The notes under the pieces are model-generated. The model ran no database searches. It saw only the letters and a program-made list of their open reading frames with translations, and was not told the DNA's origin. From contig CAMWVR010000007.1 in assembly GCA_947177795.1 (NCBI GenBank), positions 1 to 40,187 on the forward strand: 40,187 nt of DNA, written 5' to 3'. Source of the DNA: an uncultured Clostridia bacterium (GTDB taxonomy: Bacteria > Bacillota > Clostridia > Christensenellales > UBA3700). The position numbers were made by a program, and so were the translations under genes. Position 1 is the first letter of the stretch, and each line of letters begins with the position of its first letter. Below are positions 21,588-30,463 of this stretch, in pieces.

Positions 21588-22684
21588 TCCTCGCCCTCCT
21601 TATTTTTACTCTTTGACGCAGCGTCTTTTTTTGAAGACCTGTTCTTCTTTTCGCTTTTTGATCCGAAAATTTTATTTGACTTGCGAGCCTTATTATCGTC
21701 CTGCGTTTTGCCCTGCGGAGTTGAGATAAGCCCCAACGCTTCTCTTTCTTCCGACGTCAGCCACTTCTGTGAAAAATCGTACATGTCGAATACGCCCGCA
21801 TTCTCGTCAATATTCGTGGAGTGTACGGCGTTATATCTCGTAATTATAGCTTTAAGCAAGTCTTCCGCCGTGACGATTTCGTCTCCCAAATCTATCCCTT
21901 TGTCTCGCAAAGCATTGACGACCTTGACCGCTCTTGGAATATCCAATCCCATTTCCTGCAATTGCTCCGAATGCTTGAAAAGCTGCTGCATAGGTTCGTC
22001 GTAGACTATATGCGAATCGTTGAAGACGACTATTCTGTTGGCAAAACGAGTGATCTCGTCTATATCGTGCGAAATGACGACGATCGTCGGCGAACAGTGC
22101 GTCTTAAGATACTTTATAAGATTGAGAATTTGCTCTTTGCCAAACGGGTCGAGTCCCGCCGTAGGCTCGTCGAGTATGAGCATCTTGGGTTGCATAGCAA
22201 TAATACCCGCAATGGCAACTCTGCGTTTTTGACCGCCCGAAAGTTCAAACGGCGCTCTGTCTTTGACAGCCTCGTAATCAAGTCCCACCATCTCTATGGC
22301 GTGTTTTACTCTCTGCGCCACCTCGTCTGCGCCGAGTCCCAAATTCTTCGGTCCGAAAGCCACGTCCTTTTCCACCGTGTCGGCAAAAAGCTGATATTCG
22401 GGATATTGAAAGACCATTCCCACGCCGCTTCTCAAAGCCCTCAAATCCACCTTGGGTCTTTTTGCGGGAGTGAGCTTTAAATCAAAGATCTCTATCTCGC
22501 CCTCTTGCGGCTTGATAAGTCCGTTGATATGCTGAATAAACGTGGATTTTCCACTCCCGGTATGACCTATGATACCAAGGAAGTCTCCTTCGTTGATCTG
22601 TAGATTTATATTGTCGAGCGCTTTTTTTTCATAAGGCGTCTTTGCGCTGTAAGTAAACGTAAGGTTCTTTATAACAATCGGCAT
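21584..22684 (-). CDS. ecfA2: ECF transporter ATPase EcfA2 with C-terminal extension
   Basis: A 366-aa ABC ATPase: Walker A GHTGSGKST, Q-loop VFQYPEYQLF, signature LSGGQKRRVAIAG, Walker B LILDEPTAGLD, switch His in VISHDID. Typical EcfA2 is about 285-290 aa; this one carries about 70 extra, Lys/Ser-rich residues (KSNKIFGSKSEKKNRSSKK), probably disordered. It overlaps ecfA1 by 16 nt. Confidence 0.95.
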   Translation of the reverse strand: MPIVIKNLTFTYSAKTPYEKKALDNINLQINEGDFLGIIGHTGSGKSTFIQHINGLIKPQEGEIEIFDLKLTPAKRPKVDLRALRSGVGMVFQYPEYQLFADTVEKDVAFGPKNLGLGADEVAQRVKHAIEMVGLDYEAVKDRAPFELSGGQKRRVAIAGIIAMQPKMLILDEPTAGLDPFGKEQILNLIKYLKTHCSPTIVVISHDIDEITRFANRIVVFNDSHIVYDEPMQQLFKHSEQLQEMGLDIPRAVKVVNALRDKGIDLGDEIVTAEDLLKAIITRYNAVHSTNIDENAGVFDMYDFSQKWLTSEEREALGLISTPQGKTQDDNKARKSNKIFGSKSEKKNRSSKKDAASKSKNKEGEE

Positions 22685-23502
22685 AATCTCTCCACAAGTT
22701 CATCTTGGTCTACTATCCCGTCGCCAACGTCTACGCCTGCTTTTTGCAAAGATATAGCCACTTGAGTCTCCCAAGGCACTGCAAGTTTAATTGCCTTGAG
22801 CTCTTCATAATTTTTGAATACTTCTCTGGGAGTTCCGTCAAAAGCGACGCGTCCTCCGTTCATTACGATAAGCCTGTCCGCGCCCAAAGCCTCTTCCATA
22901 AAATGCGTGATATGGATTACGGTAATGCCGTCTTGCTTATTGAGTTCATGCGCGACTTTGAGCACTTCGCTTCGCCCCTGCGGATCGAGCATTGCCGTAG
23001 ACTCGTCAAGCACCAAAATCCTCGGCTTTATGGCAAGCACTCCTGCGATAGCCAAGCGCTGTTTCTGTCCTCCGCTCATCTTGAAAGGAGTGCGTTTGCG
23101 ATACTCGAGCATGCCGACTTTGGACAGAGCCCACTCGACTCTGCGAATAATTTCCTCTCTCTCCACGCCGAGATTCTCGGGACCGAACGCCACGTCGTCC
23201 TCGACGATCGACGCAATCATCTGATTGTCGGGATTTTGGAAGACCATGCCGACGTTTTTTCTTATCTCGTAAATCTTGTTTGGCTCTAAAGTGGAATTGC
23301 CGAAAATCTTGACTTCTCCGCTCGTGGGCAGCAAAAGTCCGTTGAGCAACTTGGCAAGCGTACTCTTGCCACTGCCGTTGTGTCCGACGAGCGCGACGAA
23401 CGTACCTTCTTCTATATGCAACGAAAGCCCCTTGACTGCGTCAATACGGTGAGTGTCGTTGATATTATAAGAATACGTAACGTTGTCTAATAAAACAGCC
23501 AT
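22669..23502 (-). CDS. ecfA1: ECF transporter ATPase EcfA1
   Basis: A 277-aa ABC ATPase: Walker A GHNGSGKST, Q-loop VFQNPDNQM, signature MSGGQKQRLAIAG, Walker B LVLDESTAMLDP (Ser in place of Pro, as seen in EcfA1 proteins), switch HITH. It pairs with EcfA2 to energise EcfT. It is the first gene of the leftward operon ecfA1-ecfA2-ecfT-truA-phosphatase. Confidence 0.95.
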   Translation of the reverse strand: MAVLLDNVTYSYNINDTHRIDAVKGLSLHIEEGTFVALVGHNGSGKSTLAKLLNGLLLPTSGEVKIFGNSTLEPNKIYEIRKNVGMVFQNPDNQMIASIVEDDVAFGPENLGVEREEIIRRVEWALSKVGMLEYRKRTPFKMSGGQKQRLAIAGVLAIKPRILVLDESTAMLDPQGRSEVLKVAHELNKQDGITVIHITHFMEEALGADRLIVMNGGRVAFDGTPREVFKNYEELKAIKLAVPWETQVAISLQKAGVDVGDGIVDQDELVERLCRLL

Positions 23503-23534
23503 TTACTTTCGTCTCGCCTCAAAATATTTTGTAT

Positions 23535-23563
23535 ATTATACCATAAAAAATAAGAGATTACAA
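23535..23563 (-). promoter_or_regulatory. Promoter of the ecf operon
   Basis: TTGTAA (23563-23558), 17-bp spacer, TATAAT (23540-23535) on the minus strand, about 33 nt before the ecfA1 start. Confidence 0.7.
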
Positions 23564-23641
23564 ATATATGTCAGCATTTTTTCACAGCGGTAACCAATAT
23601 TGCGAAAACCATTTTGTATAATGAAAATTTCGTAAAAACCA

Positions 23642-23670
23642 TTGACTTGGGTATATATAAGTATTATAAT
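23642..23670 (+). promoter_or_regulatory. Promoter of nifJ
   Basis: TTGACT (23642-23647), 17-bp spacer, perfect TATAAT (23665-23670). AAAACCATT occurs twice upstream (near 23608 and 23634) and might be a binding site. Confidence 0.8.
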
Positions 23671-23720
23671 TATTTAGGTTTAAATTAAACAATCATATTC
23701 CTAACGGAGGTAAAAATTTA

Positions 23721-26700
23721 ATGAGTAAGAAAATGACAATCGACGGTAATACCGCAGCCGCTCACGTCGCGTATGCGATGAGTGAAGTTGCTGCAATTTA
23801 CCCAATCACCCCTTCTTCTCCTATGGCAGAAAACTGTGACGAATGGGCTACTGCCGGAAGAAAAAATATCTTTGGACAAGTACTTAAACTTGCGGAAATG
23901 CAATCTGAGGCAGGCGCGGCAGGCGCCGTTCACGGCTCGCTTATGGCAGGCGCTTTGACGACCACCTTTACGGCAAGCCAAGGTCTCCTCTTGATGATCC
24001 CAAATATGTATAAAATCGCAGGCGAATTGACTCCTTGCGTATTCCACGTGAGCGCAAGAGCGCTTGCTTATCATGCGCTCAATATTTTCGGCGACCATTC
24101 CGACGTAATGGCTTGCCGTCAGACGGGCTTTGCAATGCTCTGCTCCAACTCCGTACAGGAAGTCATGGACCTTGCGCTCGTATCGCACCTTGCTACGCTC
24201 AAAGCCAAAGTTCCGTTTATTCATTTCTTCGACGGATTCAGAACATCTCACGAAGTATCCAAGATCGAAGTCATCGATTACGTCGACATCAAGAACACCG
24301 TCGACAAGAAGTATATGCCTTATATCGACGAGTTCCGCAAGCGTTCGCTCAATCCCGAACACCCAGTTCAAAAAGGTACGGCGCAAAACCCCGATATATA
24401 TTTCCAAAACCGCGAGGCTTGCAACAGCTATTACAACGCTGTTCCGCAAATCGTCGAAGAGGCTATGGAAGACGTCAAGGCTATCACGGGCCGCGAATAT
24501 AAGCCTTATCAATATTACGGCGCAAGCGACGCAGAGTCTATTATCGTGATTATGGGCAGCGGCGCAGACGCAGTAAGCGAAACCGTAGACTATCTCAACG
24601 CAAGAGGCGGCAAGTACGGCGTGCTCAAAGTCAGACTTTACCGTCCATTCTCCGCTAAGATGTTTGCAGACGCAATACCTGCAAGCGTAAAGAGAATTGC
24701 AGTGCTTGACAGAGTTAAAGAAAGCGGCAGCGCAGGCGAACCTCTCTACCTCGACGTAATCACGTCTCTCCACGAGACAGGCAGAAAAGATATCGTCGTA
24801 ACGGGCGGAAGATACGGTCTTGGCAGCAAGGAATTCACTCCTTCTATGGTCAACGCTATCTATAAGAATATGGAAAGCAAGGACGCTAAGAACCACTTCA
24901 CCGTAGGTATCGTAGACGACGTCACGGGCACTTCTATCGACGTGAACGAGACTATCGACGCTTCCGCAAAGGGCGCAATCTCCTGCAAGTTCTACGGACT
25001 CGGCTCTGACGGCACCGTAGGCAGCAACAAGAACTCTATCAAGATCATCGGCGACTATACGGAAAAATACGCTCAAGCATACTTTGCTTACGACTCCAAA
25101 AAGTCGGGCGGTATCACGGTATCTCACTTGAGATTCGGCGACACTCCGATAAGAAGCTCTTACCTAATCGACCAAGCAGATTTCGTGGCTTGCCACAATC
25201 CGTCTTACGTCGTAAAATACGATATGATATCCGACCTCAAGGACGGCGGTATATTCTTGCTCAACTCGCCTTGGACTTTGGCTGAAATGGAGAAACAACT
25301 CCCTGCAAGCATGAAGAATATGATCGCAAAGAAACGTATCAAGTTCTACAATATCGACGCTATCAAGGTAGTGTCCGAGATAGGACTCGGCAACCGTATA
25401 TCCACGACGATGCAAGCTTGCTTCTTCAAACTTGCCAACGTAATTGATTATGCGGAAGCAGACAAGCATATGAAAGAATTTGTCGTAAAATCCTTCTCCA
25501 AGAAGGGCGAGAAGATCGTCAACATGAACTTCGCCGCAATCGACAACGCAATCGCAAATATCCAAGAAGTGAACTACCCCGAGTCTTGGGCAACCACGAC
25601 TGACGGTGCTGTGACAAAGCCTGTCACAAAAGACGCTTACTTCACCAATATCATTGCTCCGATACTCGCGCAAGAAGGACAAAAACTTCCCGTATCGGCA
25701 TTCATGGATCACGCAGACGGCACCGTACCAACCGGTACGACCAAGTACGAGAAGAGAGGTATCGCAGTCAAAGTCCCCGTATGGATCAAAGAAAACTGCT
25801 TGCAATGTAACCAATGCTCTTTCGTATGTCCGCACGCTTGTATCATACCCGTGGCTCAAAAGGCAGAAGCTCTCGAAAAAGCTCCCAAGACTTTTGAGAC
25901 CGTGCCCATGAAGAATCCAAAGGCAAAAGAATACAACTTCAGAATTCAAGTATCCCCGCTCGACTGTTCGGGTTGCGGCAACTGCGCAAATATCTGTCCT
26001 GCTAAGCAAAAGGCTTTGGTAATGACTCCTCTTGCAGACGTGCTTGCAACGGGTCAGGCAAAGAATTGGGAATTTGCAGACAAGCTCGACGAAAGCGACG
26101 TGCCAATCGCAAGAGACAGCGTGATCGGAAGTCAGTTCAACCGCTCGCTCTTCGAGTTCTCGGGCGCTTGCGCAGGTTGCGGAGAGACTCCTTACCTCAA
26201 GGTCATCACCCAACTTTACGGCGACAGAATGATCGTCGCAAACGCAACGGGCTGCTCCTCTATCTACGGCGGTTCTGCTCCGACTTGCCCATACAGCAAG
26301 AATAAGAAGGGCGAAGGTCCCGCGTGGGCAAACAGCTTGTTTGAAGACAACGCAGAGTTCGGCTTCGGTATGCTTACCGCAACCAACCAACGCAGAGTCA
26401 AACTCATGGAAGATATGGAAGCCGTAATGGCTCTCGGCGTAGACGCAGATCTCGCAAGCAAGTTTACCACTTGGATGGAGACTTACAACGACGCTATCGC
26501 AAACAAGGGCGCAAGCCAAGCAATCAAGGATGTGATCGCAAAAGCCGCTAAGGCAGAAAAAGACAAAGAAAAGAAAGCTTTGCTCACGAATATCGCAAAG
26601 AATACCGACTGTCTCGTCAAGAAGTCCGTATGGGCATTCGGCGGCGACGGCTGGGCTTACGATATAGGTTACGGCGGTCTCGACCACGTACTCGCTCAAG

Positions 26701-27260
26701 GTCAAAACATCAACGTAGTCGTACTCGATACCGAAGTATACTCCAACACCGGCGGTCAGGCGTCGAAGTCTTCTCCGACAGGCGCTGTTGCTAAATTCGC
26801 AGCCGGCGGTAAGATGACCAAGAAGAAAGACCTCGGCAAGATGGCAATGAGCTATGGATACGTATACGTCGCTCAAGTTGCTATGGGCGCAAATATGAAT
26901 CAATACGTCAAGGCTTTGAAAGAAGCTGAGGAATACGACGGACCGTCGCTCATCATCTGCTACGCTCCTTGTATCAACCACGGTATCAATATGTCCAACT
27001 CTCAACTTGAAGAAAAGAGAGCCGTCGAGGCAGGATACTGGCAGTTGTATAGATACAACCCTGCACTTGCAGAGCAAGGCAAGAATCCGTTCACTCTCGA
27101 CAGCAAAGAAGCTACCGCAGATTACAAGGAATTCTTACTCGGCGAAAACAGATACGCTCAACTTGCAAAAGCAAAACCGCAAGTCGCAGAAAAGCTCTTC
27201 GCTATCAACGAAAAAGAAGCAAAAGAGAGATACGCAAGCTACAAGAAGTTGTCGGAGTAA
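23721..27260 (+). CDS. nifJ: Pyruvate:ferredoxin (flavodoxin) oxidoreductase
   Basis: A 1179-aa single-chain PFOR that decarboxylates pyruvate to acetyl-CoA while reducing ferredoxin, the central step of clostridial fermentation. Domains in order: pyrimidine-binding domain (YPITPSSPMAE, residues about 30-40), the gamma-like domain, two 4Fe4S clusters (C693, C696, C699, C703 and C749, C752, C755, C759), a further cluster region (ACAGCGETPY), and the TPP domain (GGDGWAYDIGYGGLDH, then VLDTEVYSNTGGQASK). Length is standard. The start follows ACGGAGGT. It is monocistronic, with its own promoter and terminator, and its codon use is strongly biased, as expected for a highly expressed gene. Confidence 0.97.
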   Translation: MSKKMTIDGNTAAAHVAYAMSEVAAIYPITPSSPMAENCDEWATAGRKNIFGQVLKLAEMQSEAGAAGAVHGSLMAGALTTTFTASQGLLLMIPNMYKIAGELTPCVFHVSARALAYHALNIFGDHSDVMACRQTGFAMLCSNSVQEVMDLALVSHLATLKAKVPFIHFFDGFRTSHEVSKIEVIDYVDIKNTVDKKYMPYIDEFRKRSLNPEHPVQKGTAQNPDIYFQNREACNSYYNAVPQIVEEAMEDVKAITGREYKPYQYYGASDAESIIVIMGSGADAVSETVDYLNARGGKYGVLKVRLYRPFSAKMFADAIPASVKRIAVLDRVKESGSAGEPLYLDVITSLHETGRKDIVVTGGRYGLGSKEFTPSMVNAIYKNMESKDAKNHFTVGIVDDVTGTSIDVNETIDASAKGAISCKFYGLGSDGTVGSNKNSIKIIGDYTEKYAQAYFAYDSKKSGGITVSHLRFGDTPIRSSYLIDQADFVACHNPSYVVKYDMISDLKDGGIFLLNSPWTLAEMEKQLPASMKNMIAKKRIKFYNIDAIKVVSEIGLGNRISTTMQACFFKLANVIDYAEADKHMKEFVVKSFSKKGEKIVNMNFAAIDNAIANIQEVNYPESWATTTDGAVTKPVTKDAYFTNIIAPILAQEGQKLPVSAFMDHADGTVPTGTTKYEKRGIAVKVPVWIKENCLQCNQCSFVCPHACIIPVAQKAEALEKAPKTFETVPMKNPKAKEYNFRIQVSPLDCSGCGNCANICPAKQKALVMTPLADVLATGQAKNWEFADKLDESDVPIARDSVIGSQFNRSLFEFSGACAGCGETPYLKVITQLYGDRMIVANATGCSSIYGGSAPTCPYSKNKKGEGPAWANSLFEDNAEFGFGMLTATNQRRVKLMEDMEAVMALGVDADLASKFTTWMETYNDAIANKGASQAIKDVIAKAAKAEKDKEKKALLTNIAKNTDCLVKKSVWAFGGDGWAYDIGYGGLDHVLAQGQNINVVVLDTEVYSNTGGQASKSSPTGAVAKFAAGGKMTKKKDLGKMAMSYGYVYVAQVAMGANMNQYVKALKEAEEYDGPSLIICYAPCINHGINMSNSQLEEKRAVEAGYWQLYRYNPALAEQGKNPFTLDSKEATADYKEFLLGENRYAQLAKAKPQVAEKLFAINEKEAKERYASYKKLSE

Positions 27261-27296
27261 TAGACAAATCAGCATATTGAAAATATGCACTAACGC

Positions 27297-27328
27297 AAAC
27301 AGGGAAGCAAACGCTTCCCTGTTTTATA
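27297..27328 (+). terminator. Terminator of nifJ
   Basis: AAACAGGGAAGC-AAAC-GCTTCCCTGTTT (27297-27324), then TATATTTT. Confidence 0.9.
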
Positions 27329-27334
27329 TTTTAT

Positions 27335-27374
27335 TAGATTTCTCCATTCCGCTACGCTACAGTCGAAATGACGT
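27335..27374 (+). repeat. Dispersed intergenic repeat, copy 1
   Basis: AGATTTCTCCATTCCGCTAC then GCTACAGTCGAAATGAC. Related copies lie at 38131-38295. The sequence type (a TTCGCTACGCTC core) recurs in intergenic regions of related Firmicutes as I recall. Confidence 0.6.
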
Positions 27375-27387
27375 CATATTTAAAAAT

Positions 27388-28101
27388 CTACTTAAACATA
27401 TAATCCAAATCCACGTCAGACGTGAAGATAAAAACTTGGTCTTTGAGATAGATTACGTAGGCTTGTTTAAGCGACCCGTTGACAGAATAAGCAGTGTTAT
27501 ACACAGCGTATTTACCGCTGGTAAACTTACGTCCGCCGCTCAAAATTGCGAAATATCTGCCGTCCATACTCGTGACTTTTTCTTGGAGCAATACCGTAAC
27601 TTCGACCGTGACGCCGTCTTTTACGTAATACTCTCTGAATCCGCCCTCGTCTTGCGTACTCTCAGTTTCGACAACGCTCCAACCGTCTTGGTATTCATAG
27701 ATAAGCGGCATGCCCAAATCTTTTAAAGTCTCGTCAATATCGTCAAAGGAAATATTTCCGTCAAAGCTAAACTTCCAACTATAGCGGTAGTCGATCACGT
27801 TTGCGCCTATATCCGAACCACCTATGTTAGATCCGTCGTCGCCGTCGGGCAACTCATCGGGCGCACGGAATATCGAATTGGAAATGAGAATGGCGACGAT
27901 TGCAATCACGACGGCAAAGCATGCCAAAGAAGTCCAAGCAATGCGGTTTCTACGCCTTGCCTTCTTGACTCTTGCCTCTTCTTGAACAAACTCTCCTCCC
28001 AGCGCCTTTTTGCTTTCTATCTTCTGCAATAAGACGTCTTTGTCGGGAGCGTTGAGCTCTTCAAAAGCCTTTATCAAGTTGTCTTTTTGTTTCTTCTTCA
28101 T
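27388..28101 (-). CDS. Membrane protein, probable anti-sigma partner
   Basis: A 237-aa protein with a cytoplasmic N-terminus of about 60 residues (MKKKQKDNLIKAFEELN...), one membrane span (TSLACFAVVIAIVAILIS) and an extracytoplasmic domain with an acidic linker (ELPDGDDGS) and alternating strands (GGRKFTSGKY, YVIYLKDQVFIFTS). It lies 61 nt downstream of the ECF sigma gene, the usual place and topology for the cognate anti-sigma factor. No zinc-binding HxxxCxxC motif is visible, so the assignment rests on context. Confidence 0.65.
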   Translation of the reverse strand: MKKKQKDNLIKAFEELNAPDKDVLLQKIESKKALGGEFVQEEARVKKARRRNRIAWTSLACFAVVIAIVAILISNSIFRAPDELPDGDDGSNIGGSDIGANVIDYRYSWKFSFDGNISFDDIDETLKDLGMPLIYEYQDGWSVVETESTQDEGGFREYYVKDGVTVEVTVLLQEKVTSMDGRYFAILSGGRKFTSGKYAVYNTAYSVNGSLKQAYVIYLKDQVFIFTSDVDLDYMFK

Positions 28102-28162
28102 CTTTCCTCTACATTAATACACTTTTTTTGTCGTTTTGTATCGCCCGTCTACTATTATTTTG

Positions 28163-28696
28163 TTACAAATAATCCTTTAATTTGCCAATCGCCCGTTTAT
28201 AAGTTCTTTCCACACTGCCCAGCGACCTGCCGATTTTTTGCGCTATCTCTCTAAAGGTCATATCCATATAGAACTTGCAATATATCACGCCGTACTCCTC
28301 GTCGTCAAGGAGTTTTAGACCTTCGCGAACCGTAATGGACGTTACCTTATCGTCGATACTCTGTCTTGTGGCAAGGATGTTTTCATTGAGCGGAGCTATA
28401 GGACGTCGCTTCTCGCCTCTCGTCATATTGAGATATTTGTTTTTGATAATTTTGCAAAGATAATTAAATGCGCTGCGCCCCGGTGCGTAATGACTTGCGA
28501 TATACTCGATATTGGCAAAAACCTCCGCCACTAAATCCTCTGCTGTCATCGCATGACGGCAATATCTGAAAGCTACGCAATAAAGTCCTTTGTAAGTGAG
28601 CTCAAAAAGAGCGGCAACACTCTCCGTATTGCCTTGACAAATGTCCAGCATAAATCTCTCTGCCGTCTTGTCGATATCCTTGCTCACTTCTTTCAT
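28163..28696 (-). CDS. ECF-type RNA polymerase sigma factor
   Basis: About 177 aa. Region 2 has YCRHAMTAEDLVAEVFANIE, and region 4 is EEYGVIYCKFYMDMTFREIA followed by GRSLGSVERTYKRAIGKL, the standard sigma-70 r4 HTH. The start is uncertain: ATG at 28714, 28696 or 28651. A TTGACA at 28732-28727 would put the transcription start near 28697, and AGAGAG precedes the 28651 ATG. The gene precedes a membrane protein (likely its anti-sigma) and diverges from the vWA lipoprotein, a possible target. Confidence 0.85.
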   Translation of the reverse strand: MKEVSKDIDKTAERFMLDICQGNTESVAALFELTYKGLYCVAFRYCRHAMTAEDLVAEVFANIEYIASHYAPGRSAFNYLCKIIKNKYLNMTRGEKRRPIAPLNENILATRQSIDDKVTSITVREGLKLLDDEEYGVIYCKFYMDMTFREIAQKIGRSLGSVERTYKRAIGKLKDYL

Positions 28697-28824
28697 ATAT
28701 TGAGCGTAACACATATCCCGACCGATTGTCAATAAAGAAATTTTCAAAAAGTTTTAAGCAAAGCGATACAAACGTCGTTTTGCGGTGTAGTATTAGGCGA
28801 AATACAAAAAGGGAGGAAAACGAT

Positions 28825-30360
28825 ATGAGAAAAAAACACGTTGTTTTCACACTTATCTTGTTGATCATCACTTCAATTACTCTTTGCTCCTTTACGGCTT
28901 GCTCGACAGGTCCGAAATACGACGGAGGCGATTGGGGAACTCCAGTCATGCCCGGCGACAACTCCGATTACGAGCCGGGAGACGATCTTGACGAGATCAG
29001 AGAGAATCCCGTGATCTCTACGGAGATTCAAAACGATCTCTACTTTTCCGTAGACACTCACACTGCGGCGTATACTCAACTCAAAAATCTAATCCTCAAC
29101 GGACGCTATTACGGCTCTTTGGCGAGTTTTGTCAAAATAGACCAAATGCTTAATTATTTCCATTACGACTACTCTACGCCTCAAGACGATCAGTTGCTTG
29201 CTATCAATGCGTCTATGTTCGACTGCCCGTACAACGGCGAAAAGAAACTGCTTCGCATAGGACTTACGTCTAAAGAAGTCGAGTTGACAAACGCTCAAAA
29301 CAATATCGTATTGCTTTTGGACGTATCGGGATCGATGAGCGGAAGCAAGAAAATAGAGCTCATGAAAAAAGCAATGATCATGGCGGTGGAAAATCTCAAT
29401 CCCGACGACAAGATATCTATCGTGACTTACAGCGACAGAACGAGAGTCGTAATCGACGGAATGACGATAGGCGAAAATGAAAGCGTTATAAAACGCAAAA
29501 TAAACGATCTTAGAGCCGACGGCGGAACCAACGGCGCAGGCGGAATTCAAAAAGCCTATGAAGTGGCAAAAAATCATTTCATTGATGACGGCAATAACCG
29601 TATTATACTTGCCACGGACGGCGACTTCAATATAGGCATAAGCGATCCGGGCGAACTCAAAGAGTTCATATCCGCAAAGCGAAACGACGGCATTTATCTC
29701 ACGTGCATAGGACTTGGAAACAACAGCGACTACTCCGCCGCCACCATGGAAGCGCTCGCAAAGAGCGGCAACGGATATTGGGGATATATCCACGATATGG
29801 ACGACGCCAAGAAATTGCTCGTAGACGGCCTTGCCTCGACGATAATCACAATCGCAAAGGACGTCAAAGCCAAAATCGTATTCAACGCCGACGCCGTCAA
29901 AAACTTCAGACTTTTGGGATATGAAAACAACGTCATCTCAAGCGACGACTATGAAGACGAAAGCACGGATGCAGGCGAAATAGGCACGGGATTTACTCTT
30001 TCGCTGTGCTTTGAAATTCAGCTGAACGACGGCGTGGAATTGTCGCAGGACCTCGATATTGCCAACGTCAACGTAAGATATAAAGATGCAAAATCTACCC
30101 CCGAAGACATATCCGACGAGTTGGATCTGCCGATAGACGGCAAATGCTACACAGACAGCCCGTCTCAAGACGACAAATTTGTAGCAAGCGTAGTGGAATT
30201 TGCGCTTATACTTCTCGATTCGAGATATAAGGCTGACGCAAATCTCGACAACGTCATCGCAAGATTGCAGTCTATGGAATTCGACGACGAGTACAAAACT
30301 CAATTCGTGCAGGTAGTCACTACCTATAAAAATAACGTCGGCAACTCCGACTTGCGATAA
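28825..30360 (+). CDS. YfbK-like von Willebrand factor A lipoprotein
   Basis: 511 aa from the ATG at 28825 (GGGAGGAAAACGAT). The signal sequence with CSFTAC suggests a lipoprotein (Cys26). Residues about 70-150 match the N-terminal domain of YfbK-type proteins (YFSVDTHTAAYTQLK, MLNYFHYDYSTP). The vWA domain has a complete metal-ion site: DVSGS (D166, S168, S170), the Thr in DGGTNGAGG and the Asp in ATDGDFNIG. The C-terminal part (PSQDDKFVASVVEFALIL) fits the DUF3520-type tail. It binds protein or matrix partners at the cell surface by inference. Confidence 0.88.
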   Translation: MRKKHVVFTLILLIITSITLCSFTACSTGPKYDGGDWGTPVMPGDNSDYEPGDDLDEIRENPVISTEIQNDLYFSVDTHTAAYTQLKNLILNGRYYGSLASFVKIDQMLNYFHYDYSTPQDDQLLAINASMFDCPYNGEKKLLRIGLTSKEVELTNAQNNIVLLLDVSGSMSGSKKIELMKKAMIMAVENLNPDDKISIVTYSDRTRVVIDGMTIGENESVIKRKINDLRADGGTNGAGGIQKAYEVAKNHFIDDGNNRIILATDGDFNIGISDPGELKEFISAKRNDGIYLTCIGLGNNSDYSAATMEALAKSGNGYWGYIHDMDDAKKLLVDGLASTIITIAKDVKAKIVFNADAVKNFRLLGYENNVISSDDYEDESTDAGEIGTGFTLSLCFEIQLNDGVELSQDLDIANVNVRYKDAKSTPEDISDELDLPIDGKCYTDSPSQDDKFVASVVEFALILLDSRYKADANLDNVIARLQSMEFDDEYKTQFVQVVTTYKNNVGNSDLR

Positions 30361-30411
30361 TTTTCCAATCAACACCTAAAACCTTAATTGCATCTTCATA
30401 TCTTAAACGTA

Positions 30412-30441
30412 AGACAACCGTCATATCTATGACGGTTGTCT
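30412..30441. terminator. Bidirectional terminator
   Basis: AGACAACCGTCATA-TC-TATGACGGTTGTCT, a perfect 14-bp stem between the convergent vWA and acyltransferase genes. Confidence 0.85.
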
Positions 30442-30463
30442 CTATCATTATATTATTATAGTT

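Noticed and set aside
23718..27077. Two long minus-strand reading frames (469 and 637 aa) opposite the PFOR gene
   Set aside because: They are mirror frames of a highly codon-biased gene with all PFOR motifs on the plus strand; they are Cys/Val-rich, lack ribosome binding sites and match no family.
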